DNA from: JAMCRM01 sp035561075
GTDB taxonomy: Bacteria > Acidobacteriota > Terriglobia > Bryobacterales > Bryobacteraceae
NCBI GenBank assembly: GCA_035561075.1
Contig: DATMYF010000116.1
Location: 4,081 to 68,080, forward strand
Reading direction: 5' to 3'
DNA length: 64,000 nucleotides
The notes beneath the pieces are model-generated. The model saw only the letters and a program-made list of their open reading frames with translations, searched no databases and was not told the DNA's origin. Numbering within the stretch: position 1 is the first letter of the stretch; the number at the start of each line of letters is the position of its first letter. The position numbers were made by a program, and so were the translations under genes. Positions 26,921-35,631 of this stretch are shown in pieces.

Positions 26921-28449
26921 TGTTTGTGCCCCTCGTGTCCGCTACTGTGCTGCGCCGGCTGAGCCGGGGAGGGCTTACTCCGATCTGTCTGCGCTCCATG
27001 TTCGGCATGCGCCGGCGAATCCGGGGCCGGAGCATTCTGTGAACCTCCACCTCCGGAGCCGCCGTGCTGGTGCGCGCCCATGCCGGCGGCGGCCGACTTC
27101 AACTGGCTTTCCGAGTCAATCAGGAAATTGCCGGAAGTCGCAACGCGCTCGCCGGCCTTGAGTCCGCTGACAACCTCGACACGGTCGCCCACCCGCTCGC
27201 CAGTTTGAACCTGGCGTGGTTCCAGGTACCCGTTACCGCGATCGACGAAGACAGTTTGTCGAATCCCTGCGTCCAGCACCGCTTCCGCGGGCACAGTGAC
27301 CTTTCGGGGCATGGGAACGCTGAAGGTCACGTCCGCAAACATGTCCGGCTTTAGTTCCAGGTTTGGATTGTCGGCTTCCAGCCGCACTTTAAGAGTGCGG
27401 GTCATGGCATCGACCTGCGGCTGGATGTAGCTGACACGAGCGGTGAAAACCTTGCTCGGAGTGTAGGACGGCCGCACAGTGACAGCCTGCCCGAGCTTCA
27501 CCATCGAAGCCTCATTCTCGAAGACGTCGGCCATGATCCAGACTTTGCTCAGGTCGACGACTGTGTAGAGTTCTGTGTCCGGATTAATGCGCTGTTTGGG
27601 GAATGCGTTCCTTGCGGTTACATATCCGGTGACCGGTGCTTCAATTGTGATGTTCGTGATCGGCTTGCGCGTTCTGGCGAGCTCGTTGATTTGGTCCTCG
27701 GTGAGATCCCACAGTTCGAGCCGTTTCCGTGCGGCTGCCAGCAGGGATTCGCCTTGCTCCGACGCGCCCTTTAGAGTGCTGGACTTCATGATTTCACGGC
27801 CTCGTTGCGCCAGGATGAACTCCTGCTGAGTGGCCAGCAACTCGGGGCTGTAGAGCGTCAGCATCGGCTGCCCCTTTTTGACCACGTCGCCGGTGAAATC
27901 GACAAACACCCGATCGATCCAGCCTTCGACCTTCGTATGGACACGAGCGATGCGGGTCTCATCGTAGGCCACCTTCCCGACAGCCCGGAACGTATGAGTG
28001 CCGCTCGAACTTTCAACGACGCCGTAGCGCACTCCGATCAATTGCTGCTTCTCGGGACTGATCTGAATGGTGCCCATCGGCAGGGTTGAAGCACCATCGG
28101 CGTAGACCGGCTCCAGTTCATTGCCGGTCTCCGGATTCAGGCCGGGTTTATCGGACTTGTACTCCGGACTCTGCGGGTCGCGGTAATGCAGGATTGTGCG
28201 GTCGCCGGCGGCGGCCTGCGTGGCTGGACCGCCGTCTTCGTAGACCGGTTCCAGTTTCATTCCGCAGTCGGGGGCTATGCCGGGTTTGTCCGACTTATAG
28301 GCGGGGTGCATTGGGTCGATCCAGTAGAGCACCTTGCGTTCGCCCTTCTTGCTTCCGTCCTGGCTGGTACGGCTCATATACAGCACACCCCCGCCAAAAC
28401 CCACCGCGACTAAGACGACCACAATCACAAATAAGCCAAATCTCTTCAT
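26917..28449 (-). CDS. cusB: RND periplasmic adaptor with two heavy-metal-binding domains, CusB-like
   Basis: 510 residues: one N-terminal membrane anchor, then two tandem copies of the short heavy-metal-binding domain. The first is WIDPMHPAYKSDKPG followed by APDCGMKLEPVYEDG. The second is YRDPQSPEYKSDKPG followed by NPETGNELEPVYADG, in which Met, His and Cys are replaced. The membrane-fusion body follows, with a lipoyl/hairpin region (GWIDRVFVDFTGDVVKKGQP to ITNITIEAPVTGYVTARN) and beta-barrel domains. A His-rich tail closes the protein (GMGAHQHGG, HAEHG, HSSGHEGHKQ). It couples the pump to the TolC-like channel and may hand metal over. It lies 7 bases after the channel gene. Confidence 0.92.
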   Translation of the reverse strand: MKRFGLFVIVVVLVAVGFGGGVLYMSRTSQDGSKKGERKVLYWIDPMHPAYKSDKPGIAPDCGMKLEPVYEDGGPATQAAAGDRTILHYRDPQSPEYKSDKPGLNPETGNELEPVYADGASTLPMGTIQISPEKQQLIGVRYGVVESSSGTHTFRAVGKVAYDETRIARVHTKVEGWIDRVFVDFTGDVVKKGQPMLTLYSPELLATQQEFILAQRGREIMKSSTLKGASEQGESLLAAARKRLELWDLTEDQINELARTRKPITNITIEAPVTGYVTARNAFPKQRINPDTELYTVVDLSKVWIMADVFENEASMVKLGQAVTVRPSYTPSKVFTARVSYIQPQVDAMTRTLKVRLEADNPNLELKPDMFADVTFSVPMPRKVTVPAEAVLDAGIRQTVFVDRGNGYLEPRQVQTGERVGDRVEVVSGLKAGERVATSGNFLIDSESQLKSAAAGMGAHQHGGSGGGGSQNAPAPDSPAHAEHGAQTDRSKPSPAQPAQHSSGHEGHKQ

Positions 28450-28456
28450 CTCGTCC

Positions 28457-29740
28457 TCAGTTCAACAATTGGCTGCCGGTCATTTCTTCGAGCCGGGTCA
28501 CCGCCTGCTGGAAGGTCATCATTTCGTCGTAGTAGTTCATTTCGTACTCGACCGCAGTCATGAAGTTCATGAGCACCGATAGAAAGTCGACGGTGCCGGT
28601 TTGATAAGAAGTCAGTGACGACTCAAGCGCGAGCGTGGCCTGTGGAATCACCGCCGTCGCGTATAGGTTCAACAGGCGGTACGAAGCATCGGCCATCAAG
28701 TAGTCGTCTTTCAAACGGAACCGCAATGTCTGGCCAGTGGCTTCCCTCGTTCGGCGCGCTGCCGACAAAAGGCTGCTGCGCTCGGCGACACCCGCTCGCT
28801 GCTTTCGCCAGAAGTACAGCGGCAATTTGACGTCGACCCGAAATTCGTACATATCCGGCATGCTCCCCATGTTGTAATACCCGCCCGTGAATCCGAAATC
28901 CGGGTAGTATTCCTTGCGCGCGAGATTTGACGCCAGTTCCGCGCTCTGGATCATCTTTTCGTCGCTGCGCAGCATCGGCGAGTTCTGTTCCGCCTTGGCG
29001 TAAAGCTCCTCTAAGCCGTCAAGCAGCGGCTTGGCAGTCAGGTCCTCCGGACGTGCTACAGGGGAGTTGGGCTGCCGGTTCAGCAGACTGTTGAGTTCCG
29101 CCTCGCGGCTGCGTCTGTCCTGATCCAGTTGCACTAACCGCGTTTCCAAGATTGAGATCTGGGTCTGAGCCTTGAAAATATCTTGTTGCGCGGCCTTCCC
29201 CACTGAGTAGCGCGCTTCGGTGATACGCAGGAACTTCCGCAACAAATCGAGATTGCGCCGTAACACGTCGGTGTTCGCGTAATCTCGATGGAGTTGGAAG
29301 TATGCCGATTTCAGCCGTTGCAAGACATTCAACTGCACGGACTGGAACCGCTGAAACTCGGCCTCGCTCTCTCGCTCGGCCATCTGCCCTCTCAATTTGA
29401 GCTTGCCGGGGAACGGGACCTCTTGCGAGATCATCATCCCCGCATTCGCATTAGGCTCGACACCAATGCCACGTCCCGGCAGCGGGCTGCCGGCGCTGCT
29501 ATACCCCACGCCCAACATGGGATCGGGTAGCGAGCTCTCTTGTGTGGGACGCTGCCTGCTGGCCTCAAATCGCTTCTGCGCAGCCGCAATCTCCGGATTG
29601 CTCTTGAGCGCTTCCGGGATCAGATCCCGCAGACTTAGCCGCTGCTCTTGGGCGAAAGCGGAAAACACCGTTGCCATGAGCAAGGCGACAAAGCCGGGGG
29701 CCCGAAGGGGCAATCGCCATAAACGTGAGTCAGTAAACAT
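28457..29740 (-). CDS. cusC: TolC-family outer-membrane efflux channel (CusC/CzcC-like)
   Basis: 427 residues from the ATG at 29740; a TTG four codons upstream is possible. Signal peptide (LRAPGFVALLMATVFSAFAQ), then two repeats of long helices typical of outer-membrane factors: LRDLIPEALKSNPEIAAAQKRFE opens the first, DYANTDVLRRNLDLLRKFLRI and ARYSVGKAAQQDIFKAQTQI follow, and SYQTGTVDFLSVLMNFMTA marks the second. It forms the exit duct of the tripartite metal pump. First gene of the minus-strand operon. A minimal promoter on the minus strand (TTGGTC, 17 bases, CATAAA at 29755-29760) would leave only a very short leader. Confidence 0.9.
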   Translation of the reverse strand: MFTDSRLWRLPLRAPGFVALLMATVFSAFAQEQRLSLRDLIPEALKSNPEIAAAQKRFEASRQRPTQESSLPDPMLGVGYSSAGSPLPGRGIGVEPNANAGMMISQEVPFPGKLKLRGQMAERESEAEFQRFQSVQLNVLQRLKSAYFQLHRDYANTDVLRRNLDLLRKFLRITEARYSVGKAAQQDIFKAQTQISILETRLVQLDQDRRSREAELNSLLNRQPNSPVARPEDLTAKPLLDGLEELYAKAEQNSPMLRSDEKMIQSAELASNLARKEYYPDFGFTGGYYNMGSMPDMYEFRVDVKLPLYFWRKQRAGVAERSSLLSAARRTREATGQTLRFRLKDDYLMADASYRLLNLYATAVIPQATLALESSLTSYQTGTVDFLSVLMNFMTAVEYEMNYYDEMMTFQQAVTRLEEMTGSQLLN

Positions 29741-29860
29741 ACGTGAAATCAAGCTTTATGCACTTGATCTGCCATGGGACCAAGCCATTGCTTTTAAAGC
29801 GCTTGGCTCACGGAGGAGCTTAGGGCTGGAGGATTAGTATCGCCTCACACAAGCCAGTGT

Positions 29861-29876
29861 TGCCGCAAATGCGGCA
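29861..29876. promoter_or_regulatory. 16-bp palindrome, copy 1 (TGCCGCAAATGCGGCA)
   Basis: Perfect 7-bp arms around AA, in the divergent region between the metal-efflux operon and the NosL-like lipoprotein gene (95 bases before its ATG). Related copies occur at 30489 and 32099. No T-tract follows, so it is more likely a protein-binding site or a dispersed palindrome than a terminator. Confidence 0.5.
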
Positions 29877-29970
29877 GGCCCCGGCCAATGGAAGGAACAA
29901 ACAGCACAAGGCCGGGTGGCAATTCGAACATCGCCGTTCTATTAATGGTGTGTCGGTTCAGGAGTGGGTT

Positions 29971-30438
29971 ATGGCCGGAATGATCAGGCCCCTAATCGGT
30001 TTGCTTGCTTTGTGGGCGGCTTCATGCACCTCCCCGGAGACTCGCGCTAATCGGATTTGCGAGGTTTGCCGGCGTCCACTGCATGCAAACTCCGCTACGC
30101 TGGCCGATCTCGACGGCCGCCAAAAGGTATTCTGCTGTCCAGCTTGCGCCCTGTCGGACCGACTGCAAGGCGACAGTCGAATCAGGATCACTGCTTTCAC
30201 CGACTATGCGACTGGAAAGGAACTGCGTCCCGGCGCCGCGCTGCTCGTGCGTGGGAGCGACGTCAACCTTTGCGCCGCCATGCGCCCGCTCATAGACGAA
30301 ATGAAAACGCCACACGCCGTTCATTACGACCGTTGCATACCAAGCCTCATTGCCTTCGGGAACGTCGACACTGCGTCCGGGTTCGTCAGGGCTCATGGCG
30401 GGACGATCGTGAGGTTTTACGAACTCTTCACTCGATAA
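29971..30438 (+). CDS. NosL-like Cys-rich lipoprotein, putative copper binder
   Basis: 155 residues from the ATG at 29971, which has GGAG about 7 bases upstream; the frame is open further up but without leader sequence. A lipoprotein signal (IGLLALWAASC) places it on the outside of a membrane. The mature part opens with ICEVCRRPLH, then VFCCPACAL: two CxxC-type clusters as in NosL/YHS-like metal-binding modules. The end (CIPSLIAFGNVDTASGFVRAHGG) matches the NosL-style region in which a protein fragment supports the metal site. In NosL the metal is Cu(I). Its location divergent from the Cus-type pump fits a copper acceptor or chaperone role (inference). Confidence 0.75.
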   Translation: MAGMIRPLIGLLALWAASCTSPETRANRICEVCRRPLHANSATLADLDGRQKVFCCPACALSDRLQGDSRIRITAFTDYATGKELRPGAALLVRGSDVNLCAAMRPLIDEMKTPHAVHYDRCIPSLIAFGNVDTASGFVRAHGGTIVRFYELFTR

Positions 30439-30488
30439 CGCCGTAGCACCCCAAGCAGGCGACTCCGGTAAACCATCTGCGCCACCGT

Positions 30489-30504
30489 TGCCCCAAATGC
30501 GGCA
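30489..30504. promoter_or_regulatory. 16-bp palindrome, copy 2 (TGCCCCAAATGCGGCA)
   Basis: One base differs from a perfect dyad and from copy 1. It lies 88 bases before the lytic transglycosylase ATG, nearly the same distance as copy 1 from its + strand gene, which supports a promoter-linked function. Confidence 0.45.
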
Positions 30505-30591
30505 CTGCACTAAAGCGAAGTTGCCTTAAGTGCCTTTGCTTTCAGGAGATCGACAGTTGGCGGGCGACGTGCACCGAAGCCGGGTATCACG

Positions 30592-31446
30592 ATGCTTTCA
30601 GCCAGTTTCAGGCGGAAGTCGGCAGCGTTGGCTGCGACTGCAATTCTGCTCAGCGTGCCTGCTGCCACTCGAGGCGAGCGTTCCCACCCTTGGGACTCGC
30701 TCGACAAGACACTGCACGCCGAAGTGGATCGTCAATTGGAGGCGCTGACGAAATTCTCCGACCTCGAACGCGAATACCGGGACTGGCGGCAGCAGCAATC
30801 TGGCACTGAGCCGGTTATACAGGGGCACCACCCGGCGCGCGTACACGACTTCGTACGTTTCTTCTCGACGCGCGGGAACGGATACTATCGGGCCTCGATC
30901 TCGCGGCTGGCGCGGTATCAGTCGATGATCGAAAAGACCTTCGCTGAAGAGGAGGTTCCGCGCGACATGATGTGGGTTGGACTCGTTGAAAGCGGCTACA
31001 ATCCCATCGCGCGCTCGCCGAAGAACGCCCTCGGTATATGGCAGTTCATTCCCGCTACGGCCGAGCGGTTTGGACTCCAGACGGGGCATCGAGACGAGCG
31101 CATTGATCCGACAAAGTCGACGCGCGCGGCCGCACAGTATTTGAAGTTCCTCTACAACACGTTTAGGGACTGGCCTCTCGCTCTGGCCGCCTACAACGCT
31201 GGAGAGAACCGCGTGGCATCCGCCATTCAGCGTACAGGCGTACGCGATTTCTGGGAACTGGCGCGGGTGGGTGCCCTTCCGCGGGAGACGCAGGACTATG
31301 TCCCCGCCGTGCTGGCGGCCGGGTTGATGGAGAAGGGCAGCAAGGCGGCAAACCACGCAAGCGTTCCGCCAGCAGCGAAGGCGTCTTCGGGAAAGCAGGT
31401 GCAGGCGCCGATCGCGATCGTAACGGAAGGCGCCGGTGGCATTTGA
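30592..31446 (+). CDS. Lytic transglycosylase, SLT domain (MltD-type)
   Basis: 284 residues with a signal peptide (SAALAATAILLSVPAATRG). The catalytic domain spans about 100-245: the active-site Glu133 in WVGLVESGYNPIARS, NALGIWQFIPATAERFGL, DERIDPTKSTRAAAQYL and WPLALAAYNAGENRV, ending with LPRETQDYVPAVLAA. It cleaves peptidoglycan glycan strands between MurNAc and GlcNAc with 1,6-anhydro product formation. The usual C-terminal LysM repeats of MltD are absent; instead there is a short Ala/Lys tail. Shared palindromes and orientation suggest co-regulation with the lipoprotein gene, perhaps opening the wall for envelope assembly. Confidence 0.9.
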   Translation: MLSASFRRKSAALAATAILLSVPAATRGERSHPWDSLDKTLHAEVDRQLEALTKFSDLEREYRDWRQQQSGTEPVIQGHHPARVHDFVRFFSTRGNGYYRASISRLARYQSMIEKTFAEEEVPRDMMWVGLVESGYNPIARSPKNALGIWQFIPATAERFGLQTGHRDERIDPTKSTRAAAQYLKFLYNTFRDWPLALAAYNAGENRVASAIQRTGVRDFWELARVGALPRETQDYVPAVLAAGLMEKGSKAANHASVPPAAKASSGKQVQAPIAIVTEGAGGI

Positions 31447-31494
31447 ACTGCTTGCAGATGCGTCGCGGCGCTGAATCCGCCGCCGCAGTCTCGA

Positions 31495-31826
31495 ATTGTG
31501 CGTGACCAAGAAAGACGTGAATAATGTCCTCGCCGGTCTTGCTATCGAGCATTCCTGTAGGCTCGTCGGCGAGCAGCAGCGGTGGTTCGTTCACGATAGC
31601 GCGCGCGATGGCGAGCCAGCCCTGATCGCCACCGATAGCTGGTCGGACAGCCGGGAACTTTTCGATGTGAGTCACACACGTTCGAGCGCTGCCGCAAAGG
31701 AGGCTGTTGAAAAACGAAGCCGAGATACTGCCGGCGGGTGCCCCCTAGTTCAGGGCAAGCGCGTTGGACTTCCCAGAAACGAGGCCTTTCCCGGAACTTC
31801 GCCGTGGAACCCTGAATCTCGCTCAC
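31495..31826 (-). pseudogene. Truncated ABC-transporter ATPase relic (MacB/LolD type)
   Basis: Two pieces in different minus-strand frames: TRRQYLGFVFQQ (the Q-loop of this class) near 31730, then IARAIVNEPPLLLADEPTG followed by MLDSKTGEDIIHVF around 31510-31610 (Walker B and D-loop). The signature that should read LSGGQQQRVAIARA survives only as IGGDQGWLAIARA. Walker A and the N-terminal third are absent and a frameshift separates the two pieces. It is a fragment of an ATPase for lipoprotein release or macrolide/peptide export; no permease remains nearby. Confidence 0.75.
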
Positions 31827-32098
31827 AGGAATGACGCTTGATCGTAGTCGACGTGCGTTCGACGACCTTCACGTTCTTGGTCAACGCCGCCAACGCGAAA
31901 ACCGCTGGGCCGACCCGCCTCACGGGCTCCCAACACGTCGTCCCTGAACAGCTGAACGCCGCCCTTTTCTCCTGCCCGCCCTTGCTTTCATGCTTGTGCA
32001 TCGCTGCTCCGGGTTCTTGGTGTCTGAATCCGCAAGTGATGCGCCTTACATACCAGGTGCAACCCATTGAGCCGATGGGGGTTGACTCGCCATGATTA

Positions 32099-32114
32099 TG
32101 CCGTAAATACGGCA
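32099..32114. promoter_or_regulatory. 16-bp palindrome, copy 3 (TGCCGTAAATACGGCA)
   Basis: Perfect 7-bp arms around AA, with a compensatory change in both arms relative to copy 1 (GCA/TGC to GTA/TAC). Such paired changes argue that symmetry itself is selected. It lies 321 bases before the TonB receptor ATG and just after an ATPase relic. Confidence 0.45.
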
Positions 32115-32198
32115 GGCAGTCAGACCGCTGCCCGAAACGAGGCACCCTAGCCATCTCCCATCTTGTACATCGGTGGCAAGAACCTCCTGAGACCTTAT

Positions 32199-32345
32199 GG
32201 AATCCCTCCAGTCAGACAGACTCACGGCAAACTTGATTGGCTGTGTCGACTCGCGAAGAGGCGGACATGCCCGCCCCGCAGCGCGAGTCCCCTTTCCTTT
32301 CCCTCCCCGAGTTCCGGCGCAAATCCGGTTTACGGGGTGGCGTTG
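32199..32345. repeat. Degenerate direct repeat, copy A (partner at 50.88 kb)
   Basis: The core at 32199-32234 matches 50882-50918 at about 31 of 35 positions (GGAATCCC, TCCAGTC, ACTCACGGCAAACTT). Weaker similarity continues for roughly 110 bases into a CT-rich end (CCTTTCCTTTCCCTCCCC). Both copies have the same orientation. Read on the minus strand, both give KFAVSL-S/P-DWR, so it may be a coding or regulatory remnant. Confidence 0.5.
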
Positions 32346-32435
32346 TGACCCGAGCACTCTTGACAGCACAGTCGGGTTCGATGTAACATCCACCCCACCA
32401 GTGGGTTCCTTTAGGAATCCTGAAGGGGGGGTATT

Positions 32436-35400
32436 ATGTTCGAGCTACGCCGCTTCTCATTGCAGGTCGTTGCTGTTGCGTCTCTGGCGTTTTGCACGCC
32501 ACTGATGGCGCAATTGACCTTGTCCACCATTCGCGGCACTGTCACCGATCCCGCCGGCGCGTTGGTCGTTAAAGCCGAGATCCGGGTCACGAGCCTGGAA
32601 ACGAATTTCAACCGCACCACTCTCACCAACGAGAATGGCGAATTCGAGATTCCGGACGTACGGCGCGGCACCTATCGTCTCACTGCCACCAGCCCAGGGT
32701 TCAAGAACTTCGTGGCAGACAATATTATCCTCGAAAGCAGCCAAATACGTCGCATTAACATCGCCCTCGAGCTTGGGCCGGTGGGGGCGGAAGTGACAGT
32801 CAAGGCGGATGCCGCCGTGATCTCTACAGACACGTCGAAGATCCAGGGAGCGTTCACGAAAGAGAAATACGACACGACCCCGTGGGTCGGCACATTTCTT
32901 TACCCCACGCTGCCGTTGAGCACATTGCCGAATGTGCAAAGCCGGGGTAGCAAGTGGGACGTCTCTTTCGCTGGACAGTCCGGTAACCAAATTCAGACCG
33001 GGATGGACGGGCACACCAACGATGGCACCGGGAACCAGATCATCAACATGCCGGATGTGCAGGAGCTGAGTGTGGTTACGGTCAATAACTCGGCTGAATT
33101 CTCCCGCTCGGGCTACTTCAACGCCGTGACCAAATCTGGATCCAACCAGTGGCACGGTGAAGCAGCCTATTGGAACCAGAACTCCGCGTTAGCGGCTCGC
33201 AGCTTCTTCGAATCGGAAAAATCCAAGGTCCTGATCCACACTATGTACGGCAGCCTGTCCGGGCCGATTCGAAAAGATAAGACCTTCTTCTACGCTTCGA
33301 CGACAGTGCAACTCATCCCGAATAAGTCGTTTCTGCTCCGCACCGTTCCCACCGACGCGATGCGACGAGGGGACTTCTCCCAACTGCTCGGTCTACCCTC
33401 CCCGGTGGTCGTGAAGGACCCGCTCACTGGCACTCCGTTTCCCGGAAACGTGATCCCTTCGAGCCGGCTTAACCCAGTCTCCGTAAAGGTGCAGGACCAG
33501 TACATCCCGCCGCCGAACCAAGGTGGGGTAGGCGCGCTGTCGAGGAATTTCGGTTTCCTCTATCCCTACCCTGAAGACACATGGCGCCTGATTACGCCGG
33601 CGTTCCGCCTGGACCATAAGATCAGTTCCAATAACACCATCATGGGCCGGTATATGGAAACGTGGAACTACTACGTGCTGCCGGCCAACTACCCCACGCT
33701 GCTCTGGACGCGTATCCGACGCGCCAATCACCTAGTGCTCGAAGATACCCATATTTTCTCACCTAACCTGGTAAACACCTTCCGAATGGGCCTGTATACC
33801 GAGAAATACACGGATGGCGAGACGGTGGATGGCATCACGCCGCCCAAAGGTGACCAAGTCGTGAGCGCGCTGGGCCTGCGCGGGGTGAACCCACAGGGTT
33901 TAAGCGCGGAGGGATTTCCGCGAATGGATATCGCCGGCTACAGTACGTTGCGCACGCAGCCGGGCGGTGTGGGGCTGAAGGACAGGGATTGGGGTTATGC
34001 CGACGCTCTCACCTGGGCCAAGGGGCGCCATGTACTGAAATTTGGTGGCGAAATCAAGCCCCAGTCGCGATATACCGGCACCGTTCCTGAGGGGACTTAC
34101 GGAAGCTTTAACTTCAATGGGACCATGACCGGTTACGGCCACGCCGATTTTCTACTCGGCGTCCCTTACTCCAGCCAGCGCCTGAACCCGCTGACCAACC
34201 GGACGCGCGGCGATAAAGAACTGGGATTCTACGTACAGGATTCCTTTAAAGTGAACAGCAGACTGACGCTTGAGTACGGCCTTCGGTGGGATCACTTTGG
34301 CCCTAGCTCCTTCGATGATGGGCTGCAGTATAACTGGGATCCGGCCACTGGTAACGTGATTGTGCCCGAGTCGGCTGTCAAGGCAATCAGCCCATTGTAT
34401 CCGGTCAACACCATCAACGTCGTGACCGGGCGCGCGCAGCAGGATCCTTCGGAAAAGAACTTCGCCCCCCGTATCGGCGTGGCGTACCGCCCGTTTGGCC
34501 TGAGCACCGTGATTCGCGGTGGATATGGTATCTACACGGAAAATGTTGGGAGATTTGCGCGCCTGCAGGGATCGGGGCCCTTCGAGATCAGCGAGACCTT
34601 TTTCAATAGCGTGGAGGGCGGGCAGCCACTGTTCGCGTTCCCCAATCCGTTTCCGGTCGGTTCCGGTAGTATTCCGTCGCAGAGCATCGCCGGGTACCCG
34701 ATCGCCACGGAGAACGGCAAAATCCACCAGTTCAATGCCACGGTGGAGCACCAGGTGCACGACATCGGCCTGCGGCTATCGTACCTTGGTTCGCGGAGCC
34801 GCAACCTGAATTACAACGTTGGGATCAACAAGCCGGAACCCAGCCTGATTCCCTTCTCCCAGAGCCGACGGCCCTACGCACAGTTTGTTGGCGCCACCTT
34901 CACGCGCACGGACGGGGCGGCGAACTATAATGCCTTGACGTTGGAAGCCCAGCGGAAAGCCGGGCAATTTACCTTCGATACCCATTGGACCTGGGCCTCC
35001 AGTTATGCAAACACCTTTAATCTCGAGAACCCCTATGCCCCGCTTCAGTGGGCCCGCGATCCGTACGTATCACGGCAGCGCCTAGTGCTCAATGTGCTTT
35101 GGGAAATGCCGTTCGGCCGCGGCCGGCGATACCTCTCCAGCTTGCCCCTCATCGCCGATCATGTACTCGGCGGTTGGCAGCTATACTGGATCGCATACAT
35201 GGAGACCGGCAAGTTCTTTTCCCCGAGTTTCTCGGGATCGGATCCCTCGGGCACGAACACCTCGGGAGGGCTCCCCGACCGGATCGCTGACGGCAATCTT
35301 CCTGCCGACCAACGCACCGTTGATCGCTGGTTTGACACATCCGCTTTCGCCGTTCCCGCGCGCGGGCGGTTTGGGAACAGCGGCGCCAATGTCTTAGAGG

Positions 35401-35624
35401 GTCCCGGCCTCCACCTACATAACCTTTCCGTGGTGAAGAGATTTCGTATTACCGAACGGTTAGGCCTCACTTATGTGGCTGCGATTACGAACCTGCTGAA
35501 CCACCCTAACTTCAATAATCCAAGCGCCAACATTTCCAGCCCCGCAAGCGTTGGCATCATCGACTCGGTAAGCGATTATGCCGGTAGCCGCCAGATGGAG
35601 ATGCGGCTGCGACTGACTTTCTGA
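32436..35624 (+). CDS. TonB-dependent receptor, Oar-like (first gene of an amide-hydrolase operon)
   Basis: 1062 residues. The ATG at 32436 follows a purine-rich AAGGGGGGG Shine-Dalgarno and opens a signal peptide (LQVVAVASLAFCTPLMAQ). A carboxypeptidase-regulatory-like domain (about 27-110, TIRGTVTDPAGALVVKAEI) precedes the plug, which contains AFTKEKYDTTPWVGTFLYPTL where many members have a P-L-N-G-R box. The beta-barrel ends EMRLRLTF with a C-terminal Phe. It should pull a specific large or scarce solute through the outer membrane. Seven bases downstream begins a C45-type amidohydrolase and then a dimethylformamidase-like gene, so I infer an amide-bearing substrate. A palindrome shared with the metal locus lies upstream. 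Confidence 0.92.
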   Translation: MFELRRFSLQVVAVASLAFCTPLMAQLTLSTIRGTVTDPAGALVVKAEIRVTSLETNFNRTTLTNENGEFEIPDVRRGTYRLTATSPGFKNFVADNIILESSQIRRINIALELGPVGAEVTVKADAAVISTDTSKIQGAFTKEKYDTTPWVGTFLYPTLPLSTLPNVQSRGSKWDVSFAGQSGNQIQTGMDGHTNDGTGNQIINMPDVQELSVVTVNNSAEFSRSGYFNAVTKSGSNQWHGEAAYWNQNSALAARSFFESEKSKVLIHTMYGSLSGPIRKDKTFFYASTTVQLIPNKSFLLRTVPTDAMRRGDFSQLLGLPSPVVVKDPLTGTPFPGNVIPSSRLNPVSVKVQDQYIPPPNQGGVGALSRNFGFLYPYPEDTWRLITPAFRLDHKISSNNTIMGRYMETWNYYVLPANYPTLLWTRIRRANHLVLEDTHIFSPNLVNTFRMGLYTEKYTDGETVDGITPPKGDQVVSALGLRGVNPQGLSAEGFPRMDIAGYSTLRTQPGGVGLKDRDWGYADALTWAKGRHVLKFGGEIKPQSRYTGTVPEGTYGSFNFNGTMTGYGHADFLLGVPYSSQRLNPLTNRTRGDKELGFYVQDSFKVNSRLTLEYGLRWDHFGPSSFDDGLQYNWDPATGNVIVPESAVKAISPLYPVNTINVVTGRAQQDPSEKNFAPRIGVAYRPFGLSTVIRGGYGIYTENVGRFARLQGSGPFEISETFFNSVEGGQPLFAFPNPFPVGSGSIPSQSIAGYPIATENGKIHQFNATVEHQVHDIGLRLSYLGSRSRNLNYNVGINKPEPSLIPFSQSRRPYAQFVGATFTRTDGAANYNALTLEAQRKAGQFTFDTHWTWASSYANTFNLENPYAPLQWARDPYVSRQRLVLNVLWEMPFGRGRRYLSSLPLIADHVLGGWQLYWIAYMETGKFFSPSFSGSDPSGTNTSGGLPDRIADGNLPADQRTVDRWFDTSAFAVPARGRFGNSGANVLEGPGLHLHNLSVVKRFRITERLGLTYVAAITNLLNHPNFNNPSANISSPASVGIIDSVSDYAGSRQMEMRLRLTF

Positions 35625-35631
35625 GGGGATT

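Noticed and set aside
29861..29876. Rho-independent terminator at the palindrome
   Set aside because: Only 2 bases between the arms and no T-tract on either strand, while related copies sit upstream of genes.
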